Assembly (NCBI GenBank): GCA_940671915.1
Contig: CALNVZ010003426.1
Location: 23,944,957 to 24,008,956, forward strand
From: Paracentrotus lividus
Lineage: Eukaryota; Echinodermata; Echinoidea; Camarodonta; Echinidae
Reading direction: 5' to 3'
Length of the DNA: 64,000 nucleotides
Shown: positions 24,116-36,850 of the stretch, piece after piece
Layout of the letters: every line of letters begins with the position of its first letter
Numbering within the stretch: the first letter of the stretch is position 1
The notes under the pieces: generated by a model
Told to the model about the DNA's origin: nothing
Seen by the model: the letters and a program-made list of their open reading frames with translations, nothing else
Database searches by the model: none
Position numbers and translations under genes: made by a program

Positions 24116-25045
24116 TACATATGGTATTTTGCCAAAAAACCATACAGCAATACCATACATAGTATTTGTGCAAACAACAAAAACATACAGCAAATACCAT
24201 ACATATGGTATTTGTGCCAAAAAAAAACATACAGCAATACCATACATATGGTATTTATGCAAAAAAAAAAAAAAAAAAAACATACAGCAATACCATTACA
24301 TATGGTATTTCTGCCAAAAAAACATACAACAATACCATACATAGGTATTTGTGCCAAAAAAACAATACAGCAAAATACCATACAGCAATACCACAACACT
24401 ATGGATATTGTGCCCTAAAACCATACAGCCAAATACCATACATATGGTATTATCTGCGCCCCCCCCCCCAAAAAAAAAAAAGCAATACCATACATATGGT
24501 ATTTGTGCCAAAAAACCATAGAGCATTACCATACATATGGTATTTGTGCCAAAAAACATACAGCAATACCATACATATGGTATTTGTGGCAAAAAACATT
24601 CAACAATACCATACATATGGTATTTGTTCCAAAAAACCATAGAGCAATACCATACATATGGTATTTGTGGCAAAAAACCATACAGCAATACCACACATAT
24701 GGTATTTGTGGCAAAACCCATACAGCAATACCATACATATGGTATTTGTGGCAAAAAACATATATAAATACCATACATATGGTATTTGTGCCAAAAAAAC
24801 ATACAGCAATACCATACATATGGTATTTGTGCGAAAAACCCATAGAGCAATACCATACATATGGTATTTGTGCCAAAAAACCGTAGAGCAATACTATACA
24901 TATGGTATTTCTGCCAAGAAACCATACAGCAATACCATACATAATGGTATTTGTGCCAAAAAAACATACAGCAATGCCATACATATGGTATTTGTGCCAA
25001 AAAACCATACAGCAATACCATACATTATGGTATTTGTGCCGAATA
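24115..25045. repeat. About 40-bp minisatellite with ATACCATACATATGGTAT palindrome
   Basis: About 23 head-to-tail units are each made of ATACCATACATATGGTAT, then TTGTGCCAAAAAA, then CATACAGCA. Each unit contains an 18-bp near-perfect palindrome. Variation is mostly in the A-run length and single-base changes. Translation gives long repetitive open frames on both strands because 40-bp units rotate through the frames. These frames are not genes. Confidence 0.95.
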
Positions 25046-25258
25046 CCACAGGACTGCTGTATGGTATTCTTATGGTACCCTTTTCCTGTGTGGTATTTTC
25101 ATATGGTACTTCTATGGTATTTTACTGTACCATAGAAATACCATAGGAATACCACAGGACATTCAGAAATACCATATGAATACCACATGACATTCAGAAA
25201 TACCATAGGAATACCACAGGACATTTTTGTAAGGGCAATTAAACCCTCCACACAACTA

Positions 25259-26254
25259 CACTGTTCGTCATAAAGGTGGAATATTTTTTTCTGGCTCAAG
25301 CGACATTATGTTGCTCCGTTATTAATTTCTTGATTGTGTTTGCCACCGCTTTCACTTTCTGGGATCCTGGGTATATCTTGGACGTTCCCTCAACCCTTTC
25401 CGGGGATTTTTCTTCAAAAAAGTTTGTCACCCCAAGAAGATGGCCATTTTCGTCATTTTTTCTTATTTTTGGGGCCCTTTTTTGTTCACGCGACCCACCA
25501 AGGCGCCCTCAGTCCTAGCCCAATAAAACACGTCTGAGGTGGAGATTTGTTTTTGTTCTGTAAATCAAATCTAGATTTATGGTTACAGGCTCGACTCTTT
25601 TGTCTAGGGGAGGGGTCAAAATTTATTTTGATCGGGGTTCAACATTCATTTTATTCATTTTTACACCATGGAAATTTCTATCTTCCCTAAATTGTATTGT
25701 AAAATCTCAACCAAACATAAATCAAAATAAAATGTTATCAATAATGACTATTTACAGCCTTGTCATCAAGGCTAAACAAAATTTAAGGCGAAAATGATGA
25801 TATTTAAGGGTTAAAGGTGGTTTTTCATTTCTTTGTTTTTAGCATAAAGATGTAATAAAATATTCCGAATTTTCACCAATCTCGTTTTTTACTTCGACCC
25901 CTCCCCTAGACAAGAGACAAGAGCCTGTCCCCAGAAATATAGATTTAACTTAAAGGACAATATAAAACAGTACACCTCAGTCGCGTTTCCTGGGGGTAGG
26001 ACTGAGGGGGGCTTGATCGGCCGGGAAAACAAAAAGGGGCCCCAAAATGAGAAAAAATGACAAAAATGGGCATCACGGGGGTTGACAAAACTTTTTGGGA
26101 AAAAGGTCCACGTGAAGGTTTGGGAGAATGTCCAAGATATAGCCAGGGTCCCAAAAAGTAAAAGCAGAGACAAACATATTCAAGAAATTAAAGTCAGAGC
26201 AAAATCATGTCGCTATAGCGGCAAAAAAATATTCCACCTTTATGACGGACAGTG
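25259..26254. mobile_element. TA-flanked foldback element (family 1)
   Basis: The ends CACTGTTCGTCATAAAGGTG and CACCTTTATGACGGACAGTG are inverted repeats flanked by TA. The arms stay complementary for several hundred bases (for example GGGGCCCTTTTTTGTT against AACAAAAAGGGGCCCC). Short open frames on both strands are products of the palindrome. Relatives lie at 10345-10568 and 29400-30411. Confidence 0.8.
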
Positions 26255-26798
26255 TACATTAATGTTTTTGATTGTCAACAACACTCTTTCCTAAGGTTTG
26301 TCCCCAGACGAGGAGAGGGGGTGTATTGGGTTTTGGCAGACGTGTATCAATCAAATACATTGGATCCAACTATTTTATACTTAGGTTACTGTTTGTTACT
26401 CAGAAAAATTTAAAGTTTTTGGGGTAAAAAAAGAGGCATTTTAGAGTATTGAGAGCGCTATTTTAACCAATAACACAATTATCCAATGAACGGAGTAATA
26501 ATATACTGTAAGCGCTGTGATATAGTTTACTATGAAGAGCGCACTAAATGCTAGTTATTATTATCTAGTGTAATTTTTTTTTTCATTTCTTTCTTGAAAA
26601 CTGGGGGGGATGTTTGTACAGGGCATCCCCGCCTCCCCAAAATCTGGGGGATGTATCCCCCCCCCCCCACCCCCGGGATTTACGCCCGTGGCACTTGATA
26701 CCTTTCTTGCACAATAGATGTCAGCATAATCTATTAAATTGTAAATTAAGGTGACGGGTAATTTTTCTTTTTCAAGTTTTTAGTAAATAAGACAAGAC
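26255..26798. other. No gene seen
   Basis: AT-rich spacer. Near 26605-26690 there are GGGGGATG and CATCCCC phrases with a C-run, apparently the remains of a small inverted repeat. Confidence 0.4.
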
Positions 26799-26801
26799 TA
26801 A

Positions 26802-27666
26802 AGCCCAGCGCACACATTGCGATCCGATTGCACTGCGATCCGATTGCAACAAAATCGCAGTGTGTGCGCCAACCTGCAACACGCTGTGACTGCGACGTGA
26901 TTTGTTGCAGAAGAATCGCAGACCAAATCTCAGACATTTGACATGTCAAATCTTCCTGCGTAGGTGCTCAAAATTTTTCTGCCTTCGGCCCTCAAGAAAA
27001 GAAACATATATTGGCTATAGGGGTAGGCTAAGGTCGCTCGATAGGCACAAGCAATTGGAATAAGCTCCAAAAAAAAACAACTTTTATCCACTTTTTGTGT
27101 GTTGTGTCAAGCGGACCCCTGCTCGCCAGCGGGGGGGGGGGGGGGGGAGGTTCGGTCGAACCCCGAACCCCCCCCCCCTAGTTACGGGCATGTGTGTGTC
27201 CATTATATTTATATTTTAATTTATTATTATATATAAATTGCTACTATTTCTATCTAGCTGTGTTTTACCTCTTACAACCCACTCTGTTTATTTCATCCAA
27301 ATATTTCACTTGCCTTTCTGCTCTCCAAACTCATTGTAGCAGTATTTTCTTGTCACACACTCTTAAGCTATTATCCCCTTTCTTATCATCATTCTTCTAT
27401 TTCCACGTTGCTTCTGTTTATCAAAAACTTTATTCCTGTATATTATGTTTACACCCTCCCCCCACAAAAAAGGTGCATTGATATAGCCATACCGATTACC
27501 AGTGATCAGGGTTAATTCAGGTTGTACAAAAAAAGGGGAGGGGCCATGGAGTCGCAGCACGTTGCAGAGTGTGCGCTGGCATGCGATGCGATTGCACTGC
27601 GATGCGATTGGCAATTTGTTGCAATCGGATCGCAGTGCAATCGCATCGCAATGTGTGCGCTGGGCT
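26802..27666. mobile_element. AGCCCAGCGCACACATTGCG MITE, TAA target
   Basis: The left end AGCCCAGCGCACACATTGCG and right end CGCAATGTGTGCGCTGGGCT are exact inverted repeats. TAA flanks both (26799-26801 and 27667-27669), a PIF/Harbinger-type signature. Near each end a TGCGATCCGATTGCA-like motif is repeated, in the left arm (26819-26850) and in the right arm (27584-27655). The middle contains G and C runs and AT-rich filler, perhaps a later insertion. Confidence 0.8.
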
Positions 27667-27669
27667 TAA

Positions 27670-28212
27670 GGGAACGCTGCCACACATCATTGAAGATGAT
27701 TTGGTTTTGTTCATTCTTCTGCCCCCAAAAAAAGTACTTGTCATTCAGTTTTCTTTTTAATTCAATTTGATTTTCGGCATTTGTAAAGGAAGAAATATAT
27801 TACTGCCAAGTTGCACAGTTGGTTTTTAATTATATTTTTCTATTTTGTGTCACTTTATTGTGATGCTTCAACATAGGCATAACCATTATACAAAAGAATT
27901 GCACATGCACAAATATAACATGATAAGAATAATCCATGCCATGGCTCATTACCTACAGTGCAGGATATACAAAACAACCATACAATAACAGAGAATATTG
28001 TAAGGCATACCTTCATAAGGTAATCAGAGTTCCTTGATCAACCATGAAGTGCACAATTCAATATTAATCGATATACAGTTTCCTCAACCTAGAATATCAA
28101 AATGTATATCCAACCAGTAACGATTTATGAAGATATTAATTATAATCTTCTCTATTATTGGAACCATATACACAACTCATTTATTTTGGCACTTCATAAA
28201 TATAGGTCTATA
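27670..28212. other. No gene seen; AT-rich
   Basis: No repeat or domain was recognised. Confidence 0.4.
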
Positions 28213-28214
28213 TA

Positions 28215-29058
28215 CCGAGTGAGTCAAAAAAAACTTTACACCTAGAAAAATGTAAATAAAAAGAAAACCAATTTATAAACCCTAAATTATTTTACATATT
28301 CTGAAAGAGTAACTCCTCCCGCATCTTCTGGTATCATTTTTGTGTGGTATGTCTTTACGCTTGGATGAACACGACGCATTGTTTGCGAACATGCAAATTT
28401 CGAATTGTGCCAGGGTGGGCATGAAATTGAAACAACAAAAGCTGACAAAAAAGCAACTCCATCATGAATAAAATAGCATAACTTTTTAACGAAAATGTCT
28501 TCAGCTTAATAACTTGGCAGCGGTGTTGTTACACATATTGACTACATTTTGTATGAAAATGAGATAAATCCGTAAAGTCAGGCATGAGTGAGCACACATC
28601 AAAGACAAAATAATCTCTTTTCAAAAGTATTTTGAGGCCCTTTTAGGTCTGTCAGTGGCAATTTTACTCTTTGATGTGTACTTATTCGTGCATTACTTGA
28701 CGAGTTAATCTAATTTTAATACAAAATGTAGTCAATATGTGTAACAACACCCCTGACAAGTTATTAAGCGGAAGACATTTTCGTTAATAAGTTATGCTAC
28801 TTTATTCATGATGGAGTTGCTTTTTTGTCAGCTTTTGTTGCGTCAATTTCATGCCCACCCTGGCACAATTCGAAATTTGCATGTTCGCAAACAATGCGTC
28901 GCGTTAATCCAAGCGTAAAGACATACCACACAAAAATGGTACCAGAAGATGCGGGAGGAGTTACTCTTTCAGAATATGTAATATAATTTAGGGTTTATGA
29001 ATTGGTTTTCTTTTTATTGACATTTTTCTAGGTGTAAAGTTTTTTTTTACTCACTTGG
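28215..29058. mobile_element. Near-perfect foldback element, CCGAGTGAG family, TA target
   Basis: CCGAGTGAGTCAAAAAAAAC at the left and its diverged complement ending CTCACTTGG at 29058 are flanked by TA. The two arms of roughly 400 bp are almost perfectly complementary along their length (for example CTCCCGCATCTTCTGGTA against TACCAGAAGATGCGGGAG). The structure could form one long hairpin. A truncated relative is at 10102-10332. Confidence 0.85.
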
Positions 29059-29079
29059 TATATATACACTGTTGCTCAT

Positions 29080-29300
29080 AATAATAATAATAATTTACAT
29101 TTATATTGCGCTTAATACAAGTGTTTCTAAGCGCATTAACGGAATTATGAATTATATGAGTACAAATCGTCGGCCTCATGCCAGAAGGGCCTTAACATTT
29201 TTAAAGGCCATTCATAATGTACACATATTAAAAACGCTAAGGCCCTTTTGGCATGAGGCCGACGAAATACAAAAATTACACAAATCTAATATCAATTAAC
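29080..29300. repeat. ATAATAATAATTTACATTTATATTG-type repeat with hairpin
   Basis: A short (ATA)n run and a TTACATTTATATTGCGCTTA phrase precede a strong hairpin at 29167-29265. Its arms are TCGTCGGCCTCATGCC and GGCATGAGGCCGACGA, with inner AAGGGCCTTA pairing. It resembles dispersed short repeats of marine invertebrates. The family is not named. Confidence 0.55.
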
Positions 29301-29399
29301 AAATTCAAGTACTAAAATATTAAATGAATACATACAAAAAAATGCTGAAAATCAAAGTTGGTGACTGTGCACATCCAATGACCGACCCACAACTTGGTC

Positions 29400-30408
29400 A
29401 TTCCAGAAAAAAATAAAGGTTGGATATTTTTTTATGCTGTCCAGCTACATCATTTTGCTCCAGCTTTAATTTCTAGAAATTGTTTGTCCCTGCTCTCAAT
29501 TTTCGGCACCCTTGCTATATCTTGGAAGTTCTCCCAGCCATTCCCGGGTATTGAAAAATAAAAACAGTTTGTCAACCCCTATACAGTGCCCATTTTTGCA
29601 ATTTTTTCACATTTTGGGGCCCCTGTTTTGTTCATCCGGCTGACCAAGACCCCCTCTGTCCTACCCCCAAGAAATGCGTGTGAAGTATAGTCTTGTACGT
29701 TGTTACTGTTCTTTAACTTTAATCTTGGTTTATGGTCACATGCTTAGATTCATTGTCTGTGGGGAGGGTCAAGTTTATTTTGAATCAACATTAAAATTGA
29801 TTTTATTCGTTTTTACAACATGGAAATTTATGTCTTCCCAAAAATGTATTGTAGAATATCAGTCAAACAAAAATCATAATGAAAAATAGACCATGGTTAC
29901 CATTTACAACCTTTTCATTAAGGCTGAAACAAAAATTTTGAGAAAACAATAATAATTGATGGTTCATGAGTGTTTTCTATTTCCTTTGTTTTGACCCTAA
30001 AGTTAGGATAAAATATTTCAAATTTTTACCGATCTCACTTTTTACTTCAACGCCTCCCCTAGACAAGAGACCAAAGCCTGTGACCTTAAACCTTAATTTC
30101 ACGTAAAGAACAATAACAGCCCTACATTTTAAACGCTTTTTGCGGGAGGAGGACGGAGGGGGCTTTGGTCAGCTGGGTAAACAAAAAAGGGGCCCCAAAA
30201 TTAGAGAAATTGGCAAATATGGGCATTGTGGGGGTCGACGAACCTTGTTTTATTTTTCATCCCCCGGGAATGGTTGAGGAACATCCAAGATATGTCGAGA
30301 GTCCCGAAAAGTGAAAGCGGGGACAAATAATTGCAAGAAATTAAAGCCGGAGCAAAATTATGTTGGTGGAGCACACTGAAAATATCCAACCTTTATGAGT
30401 GACAGTCA

Positions 30409-30411
<3 letters not shown>
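29400..30411. mobile_element. Foldback element (family 1), older copy
   Basis: It has the same arm phrases as 25259-26254 (GGGGCCCCTGTTTTGTTCAT against AACAAAAAAGGGGCCCC, and AAGAAATTAAAGCCGGAGC). The right end reads CAACCTTTATGAGTGACAGT before TATATA. The left end is diverged. No coding frame. Confidence 0.65.

Positions 30412-30491
<80 letters not shown>
30412..30491. repeat. (TA)n microsatellite
   Basis: About 40 uninterrupted TA units adjoin the right end of the foldback element. They possibly grew from its TA target duplication. Confidence 0.95.
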
Positions 30492-30494
<3 letters not shown>

Positions 30495-33400
30495 CTTCAA
30501 TGCAATAACATTTTCTCTGTACAATATAATACACCATGATACTGTACATGCTTATAGTAGTAAGATTGTACGTATTATTTCGGCTGATGGATTGCTAACT
30601 CCGAAATGTGATCACTCAATCATTTCAATGCTATGGATTTTACGATAATATAAAAATAGAATTGTCTCAACAGTCGTCATTGCATTTACCGAGTTCCAAC
30701 TGATACATTTATTAATTGATACACAACTTCAAAGACACGCCAAACTAATTGCCGTATCCTAAACCATTTGGATCTAAATGGGTTAAAATGTCCTCTTGGT
30801 GCACTCTCGTATTACTTTTTCAGGGACCCTGACCCTTTATGGATTTTAGATGCCATACAAATTGCAAAGCACCCATAAAACTAAACATTTGCGTCCTTTC
30901 TGACTGTTTGTACCCACATAAAATCATTAAATTTAGAATTAAAAATAAAATATCCTCTAAAAAGTTGCGATTACCTTTGATCTGTTACAATTATATTTCG
31001 TTTCAGTGCATATATCCAATAAAAACGTAATCACGTTAATTCGAAAATGGTGTTTAAAAACTTCTTTTTTAACTGCCCCAGTCTGGCGGTCAAAAATACA
31101 AGTACGCTCGTTCCAGATCTCTAGGGAAAAGAGGTGTATTTTAGTGACTCAGTTCGGGGAACCCCCCCCCCCCCCCCCCAAAAAAAAAAAAAAAAAAAAA
31201 AAATCTTGAAATAGGCAGGTCTTTAGCATTTTCTCCCGAACTTTTTTAAAGGGTAATGTCGGAACAATCCTGACATAGGGTCCCGGATGTGGTCCAAAAA
31301 ACCTGTGATAGAGGTGTAATTTTGCTGGCTTCCACTCCGAAAGCCTTTAAAAGCGGGGTAATTTTGATGCGGCTCCTCTTGTGTATCTGTAATATGTATT
31401 CGTATATATAACGATCCATGCTCTAAGAATCCGGAAAGAGCATTCGTGTATGGTTGACCGCCAGAGTTGGGGCGGAGTCTACAACAAATGTAAAACACGA
31501 GTCTATTAGTAGAGTAAAATGCTGAAGATTTCCACCATCATGTCAAAATTTAATTTTATCCAACAAGTATGCAAAAAAAAAGTATTTGACCTCAATTATA
31601 CACCAAGAATGGACTGTCCCACAGCAATGAGCTCGTTATTCACAAGGTTTGTGATCAATACGAAGGTCCTGATTTTCCCTTTCATGATGTAGGTATATAG
31701 GCTACATCCACCTCGGATGTTTCACATTTTGGTGGCCAAAACATTACAACAATGTCATATTTTAGTTGTTTTCATTCGATTGGACATTAAATTGCCTATA
31801 AAATCGTTTGAATATCCATTAAAAAAAAACCATAGAATATAGTCATCACAAGTAAGGTTTTAGCAAAGCCTTTTGATCTCGCTCTAAATGTATTTTATTC
31901 TTTCGCCACCTATCAAAAAATAAAAAATCTTGAAACTACCAGTATCAAGGTGCCATAACTTTCAACTTCCCTCCTCCTGTGTCCAAATTTCTGAAACTTT
32001 GCAAGTATTTGGGATATCTTAGAATGAAAAAAGCCTTCCAAGTTTTGTACCTCTATGTCAAAAACTTCTTGAGTTATATTTATATATAACTTTCTTTACA
32101 ATTGATATTTTGGTACTAAAAATACACAGTCTATGCGAAGAGTGACCGCGCACAGCGAAGCGATTTTTGAAGCTGCACATTTCTCGCAACTTTATAAATT
32201 TTGTACCAAAAGATGCGCGAGATATAGTTAGTATGCCTTCTAAATACGTATTTAGTTGGCCTTGCTCTATTGTCTCGAACAATAGGGTGGTATATTTAGT
32301 AGGCCGACTGACTTTAGTCACCCTTCAAGAACACCGGTCTTTATGTTTAAAGTCATGTAAGCTTGCGGCACAAAATAATTACATGTATATCCTAATAACT
32401 TAATGCGGCCAGTGAACAGGGGTCCAGAATCCCTTATGGGTGTATTCGAAGACGTAGGAGATATTGAAGCGGAATTTCGAAACCCTAATATTTGTGCATT
32501 ATATTCGAAAATGAAGGAGACATTGTGAATCGGAAATTAAAAACTCTCATATTATATTCGAATATATTATTATGCGATTGAAACGGAAATTCACCCAAAC
32601 GTCTAAAAGCAACATACAGGTCAGTGTGTTGGTATTGTTTATAGTCAGCTACAGGTTTGGAACCAACTAATCAAGTAGGTTGTTCTCTAGAAATTAGCTA
32701 ATTTAAATGTCATTGAATGAACTGGATTTCGATTTGACGCAAACTGGACAATTACACTGCACAATTGCACTGCACATTATACATCTGAAATATAAATATT
32801 CTTGCAAAATTATTATTATTGTAGAGATTGCCTGATTAATTGATCAAATGATTCCAATTATTGAAAAATAAGCGACCAACCACAATGCCCTTTTTTTCAC
32901 TTATCGGTGGATAAATAGTAAAATATAAATGATTGGTATAACTTGGGAAAAATTCTTTCTCGAAACATTGTCCAAATCTTCACATGTCAAGGACTGTTTT
33001 ACCTCTATTCATTTACTTTGATTTGAAAACTATAATTATTGTTTGATATACTGCATATTTTCCACCTGTAGTCTCAACGGGGGTTATTCCGAATTATGAA
33101 AAGTGCGAGAAGTGAACTGTAATCTCACTTTGTGTATTAAAATAATAAGGATTTCAAGAACCAGGCCCTTGTATCGAAATTTTAGACTATACACCAATAT
33201 AAAGTAATTTGTCTGGATTAATAAAGCGGAAGTAAAAAGTTTCTCACGTTTATATTGTCCTTCTTAGTTTACTTTAGGATTTAAGTATGGGTCGAATTAT
33301 ATTTCCACTTGATAGGGCAGGCCTGAACATGAAGTCAAGTCAATCATTTTTAACTTTTTGATAATGAATTCATTCACCTTAAAGGGAAGGTCTGGACCCA

Positions 33401-34975
33401 AAATAAGTTGCTTTTATAAGAAGCAGAAAATTAGAAAAACAGATTTTAAACAGTTTGTAGAAAATCTGACTAATAATAAGAAATTTATGAATATCTTTAT
33501 GATGCACAAAAATTGATCGCTATACCAAATTGGCAACACCTGTGATGTCATAGGGGCACAACTTGCCATGCATTTTCTATATTGTTTTATGAAAAAAATC
33601 ACTTTATTTGTTAAGAAACTGTTTTCCTCATAACTTTGGCCAAGATACATGTACACTGATGGCAAATATGTTATTGCATCTAGTCATGTTCATAAAGAGA
33701 TGTGTGTATTGAATTTAAAAGGAGGCAAACAACCCTAAAGACGAGTTTAAAAAGAGGGTTATTATTCAGAATTTTCAATATGACGCTTATATAAACAATA
33801 AGGATAAGAATACAATACAGAATATAAAGACGTGGATAGAAGCTAATAAAATATTATGCAAATAACAATTTTTTAGATAGGATAAAAATATGAGATAACT
33901 GTCCTGATTTATCTGCCCAGGTGGCGTAGTCAACATCAATATACATTCAACGTTATCCTTTGATAATTATACGATATAACTTATTTTACATGATTGTACT
34001 GGATGACTCTGTTGTTTCCAATTAAGTATGCTACATTTTATCTTTTGGAAAAGAAAAATAAAGCAGCAGTTTCCTTTTAATTTTCAGAACGATATGAAAA
34101 AATACTGTGGGTTGTTAACTCCTCTTATAACTCCACTTTTTTAAGAAGAATTATTACGATGTTTATTCAGACTGAATAGTACAATTGTGCATTGTCTCCT
34201 GAAGACAGACAGTCAAGGTCGAGCACTCTTCTTACATCACTACAAGCCTTTTTTTTTTTTTTTCTTGCCTACTCATTTGCTTTACAGTCCTTTTCGGGAC
34301 TATAAATCTAGAAAATAGTTCCTCTATATTCTAGTTTCTACTCTCTATCTCGCCTCTCCATTTCTACTCGCCTCAACTTTCTATTTCCTCTTCTACTTTC
34401 TCCACGGTCCTTTTCAGGACTTACCATAATGATGAATTGTATGCCAGTACTTTGCCAAATCACTATGGAAGCCTCTATACCATCCAGTAATAATCATCGC
34501 TTAATAGCACTTTACCCTACTCATCTGACCTGCGTTGGTCCAATTAACTTACATCCATTATACGAATGAGAGGGTAATGAGGTATGAACTTGATGAAGTT
34601 CCAGTGTTTCTAATTACTTTGTGGAGGACATGAGCCAAGTGCCGATCCTACATACGTTCCCCTTATCTATTTATTTATTTTTTGCAATTAGAGTAAAAGT
34701 CGTCTCTGCTTCAATAGTACAGAGTGGATAATGATGGTTTGTTTAATGGGCTATTGAATCAGACAGGTCATCGGAGACGATTGGTGAACAGCAAATTCCA
34801 AAAACAAAAATAAAACGAAACAATAAAGATCAGAAAAAATGAACGATCATTTTCTAATTATCTTGTGAATAGTATGGACATTTTTTTTTTGTCTTGGTAG
34901 AGTCATCCTCCTAGCATCTGTTCGTACCATTTCCATTTGGATCTTTGCTTACATGACTGAATATAGCAGACAATT
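30492..34975. other. Long stretch without a recognised gene
   Basis: AT-rich, with many stops in every frame. It includes a C-run then A-run at 31162-31203. A segment near 33380-33660 contains GGCAACACCTGTGATGTCAT, resembling phrases near 40730 and 41125-41165. T-runs occur near 34249-34263 and 34880-34890. It presumably lies in the large intron of the Ig gene if the gene model is right. Confidence 0.45.
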
Positions 34976-35166
34976 GGGCCGTATGCATAAAAAGTAGCAA
35001 TTGCTTCAAGCACAAGCATTTGCTTGTCAAGCAAAAGATCAAGCTCAAGCAATTGCTTAAATTCGTATGCATAACATTTTGCTTGTGCTCAAACCTTTTG
35101 CATGCCTCCAGCAAGCAATTGCTTACGATCTCAACAATAGCGACGTCACGCCGGTGCGAACATCAT

Positions 35167-35463
35167 TCATGGGAGAACAAAGGCGGGTTTCGCATGGCAA
35201 CCACCGTGGTTGCCATTGTCGCCAGCGATTTCTTCATCCTCGTCATCGCCAAGTAAGTCGTCGTCTGGGTCATGGAGGAAGCGTGACACGTTGTGAAGCA
35301 CAAAACATGCTACGATGCACTTGGGGATATTCTCGAGCTTCAGGCGAACCCCATACCTGAGGATCGGGAATCGCCGTTTGAGTTGCCCAAAAGCCTGCTC
35401 GATGACGACACGGTTTCTTGTGTGAGCCCTGTTAAAAGACCTCTTGACCGGCGTGTCTGGATC
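35167..35463 (-). pseudogene. Harbinger transposase, C-terminal part
   Basis: This minus-strand frame joins directly to the middle part at 36173 once the nested MITE and one AGT copy are removed. It encodes PDTPVKRSFNRAHTRNRVVI and continues EQAFGQLKRRFP. The Glu of VIEQAFG is the expected third acidic residue of the DDE triad in DDE_Tnp_4 transposases. A conserved FVLHN segment and an acidic tail (DPDDDLLGDDEDEE) follow. It ends at a stop at 35167-35169. Known: these enzymes cut and paste DNA with 3-bp target duplications. This copy cannot be functional because the frame is interrupted. Confidence 0.85.
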
Positions 35464-35466
35464 AGT

Positions 35467-36169
35467 GGGCCGTATGCATAAAAAGTAGCAATTGCTTGCA
35501 AGCAATTGCTTCAAGCACAAGCAATAAAATATTGCTTGTCAAGCAAAAGATCAAGCTCAAGCAATTGCTTAAATCCGTATGCATAACATTTTGCTTGTGC
35601 TCAAACCTTTTGCTTGCCTCCAGCAAGCAATTACTTACGATCTCAACAATAGCGACGTCACGCCGGTGCGAACATCATTCATGGGAGAACATAGGCGGGT
35701 TTCGCATACTAGTATTCAAATGTCATGCGTGTGGGGTAGCCTTTCCTGACATGGCAGTATAAGATTCGAGGATGACATATTTCAGAACAAAATGAAAAAG
35801 AAATGCAATTTAATTTATTGATTTATTAATTTATTAATTTATTCTACTCCTGTACAACTTTGGTTTTTCTCTAACGAGCATAAACATGATGCTTATAACA
35901 GCGAACGTCCGCGATTAAGCAAGAGCTCAAGCTGCTATGACGGAGCTTGAAAAACGTAAGCAATTGCTTATAAGAACAAGCAAAGGTTCGTTTTATCCAT
36001 ACGTTTTTAAGCAATTGCTTTGATCTTTAAGCAATTGCTTGCGGACATCAAGCAATTGCTTGTGCTTGCTAGCAAAAGCATTTGCTTGCAAGCAATTGCT
36101 TATGTTTATGCATACGGAATTCAAGTAAAGGCTAGCACAAGCAATTGCTACTTTTTATGCATACGGCCC
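35467..36169. mobile_element. Nested MITE: deletion derivative of the same Harbinger element
   Basis: It has the same GGGCCGTATGCATAAAAAGT ends as the host element and is flanked by AGT on both sides (35464-35466 and 36170-36172). Its left 230 bp copy the host's left end (CGACGTCACGCCGGTGCGAA). Its right part copies the host's right end (CTCCTGTACAACTTTGGTTT, CATAAACATGATGCTTA). Nearly all transposase sequence is missing. It sits inside the host's transposase frame. Confidence 0.9.
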
Positions 36170-36172
36170 AGT

Positions 36173-36850
36173 GAAGGGCATCATCATGTATGGTGATATC
36201 CCATATCCAAAGTCCCCAGAAGGCAGCGCGAACATTTCTTGAAACGACATCGCGCAGGTCCGACGTTTGAAAAATCCGGAGTCGTGAACCGATCCGGGCC
36301 AGCCAACGTCAACACTAGTGAAGATATAGTTCTCATCGCATGTTGCCTGGACGTTGAAGAAGGGTAGTTTTTGCGGTTGATGAACTCATCTCCGAACTGG
36401 CCGCGCGGTTTGTCAATCCGCACATGGGAGCTCATGGGTGCAGTCAATCGCCCCGATAGTGAAAGGAACCCCGTTTTTCAGCCCATCGTTCCTTTGCATG
36501 TGTCACGTCTGCGTTTGAAGTGGGAAACTTGATCCAGGTAGGGTGCTGCGCTGCGATGAGGTCAATGTTTTAGCCACATGTCGAGAAACAGTGGTCTGGC
36601 TGATCCCCATCATTCAACCACTGTTGTTTGGTAACCGATCCGCCAAGTAGTGGAGCGTGGCCTCCATGCTCTCCACCGTTGTCAGACATCCTCCCCGTTT
36701 TTCATCATGTTCAGGTATGAACCTCTGTGCTAACCACTCAACGTTCTCTTCGTCGAAACGGAATAGTTTCCGATAGGTCTCGGGAGCAATTTCTTCTCGA
36801 TTTATTCTACTCCTGTACAACTTTGGTTTTTCTCTAACGAGCATAAACAT
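36173..36850 (-). pseudogene. Harbinger transposase, N-terminal and middle parts
   Basis: Minus strand. The start MFMLVREKPKLYRSRINREE runs about 78 codons (36850-36614), including FRFDEENVEWLAQRF, then meets a stop. In shifted frames the homology continues with a helix-turn-helix-like GISQTTVSRHVA and then VPFTIGAIDCTH, which contains the first catalytic Asp (about 36436-36452). Next comes VDVGWPGSVHDSG with the second Asp (about 36275-36292), then FGYGISPYMMMPF up to the nested MITE. At least three frameshifts or stops break the frame. HARBI1-like proteins are about 350-400 residues, and all major blocks are present in order. Confidence 0.85.

Larger units (their letters stand above)
19440..25235. 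mobile_element. Compound element with CCCTTACAAAAAT ends
   Basis: The left end CCCTTACAAAAATATCCTGT is mirrored by ACAGGACATTTTTGTAAGGG at 25216-25235. Both subterminal zones are made of short ATACCATA/TACCACAGGA palindromic repeats (19460-19745 and 25040-25215). The 5.8-kb interior includes other elements (20955-21935 and 22692-23703) and the large minisatellite at 24115-25045. No transposase frame was recognised. It may be one satellite-bearing transposon swollen by later insertions, or two end fragments that happen to face each other. Confidence 0.5.

Noticed and set aside
24115-25146. Long open frames on both strands, up to 241 codons, with repeated WYLCQK- or IPYVWYCC-type peptides
   Set aside because: They are translations of the 40-bp minisatellite in rotating frames. 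The matching frames on both strands follow from the palindromic unit, not from coding.
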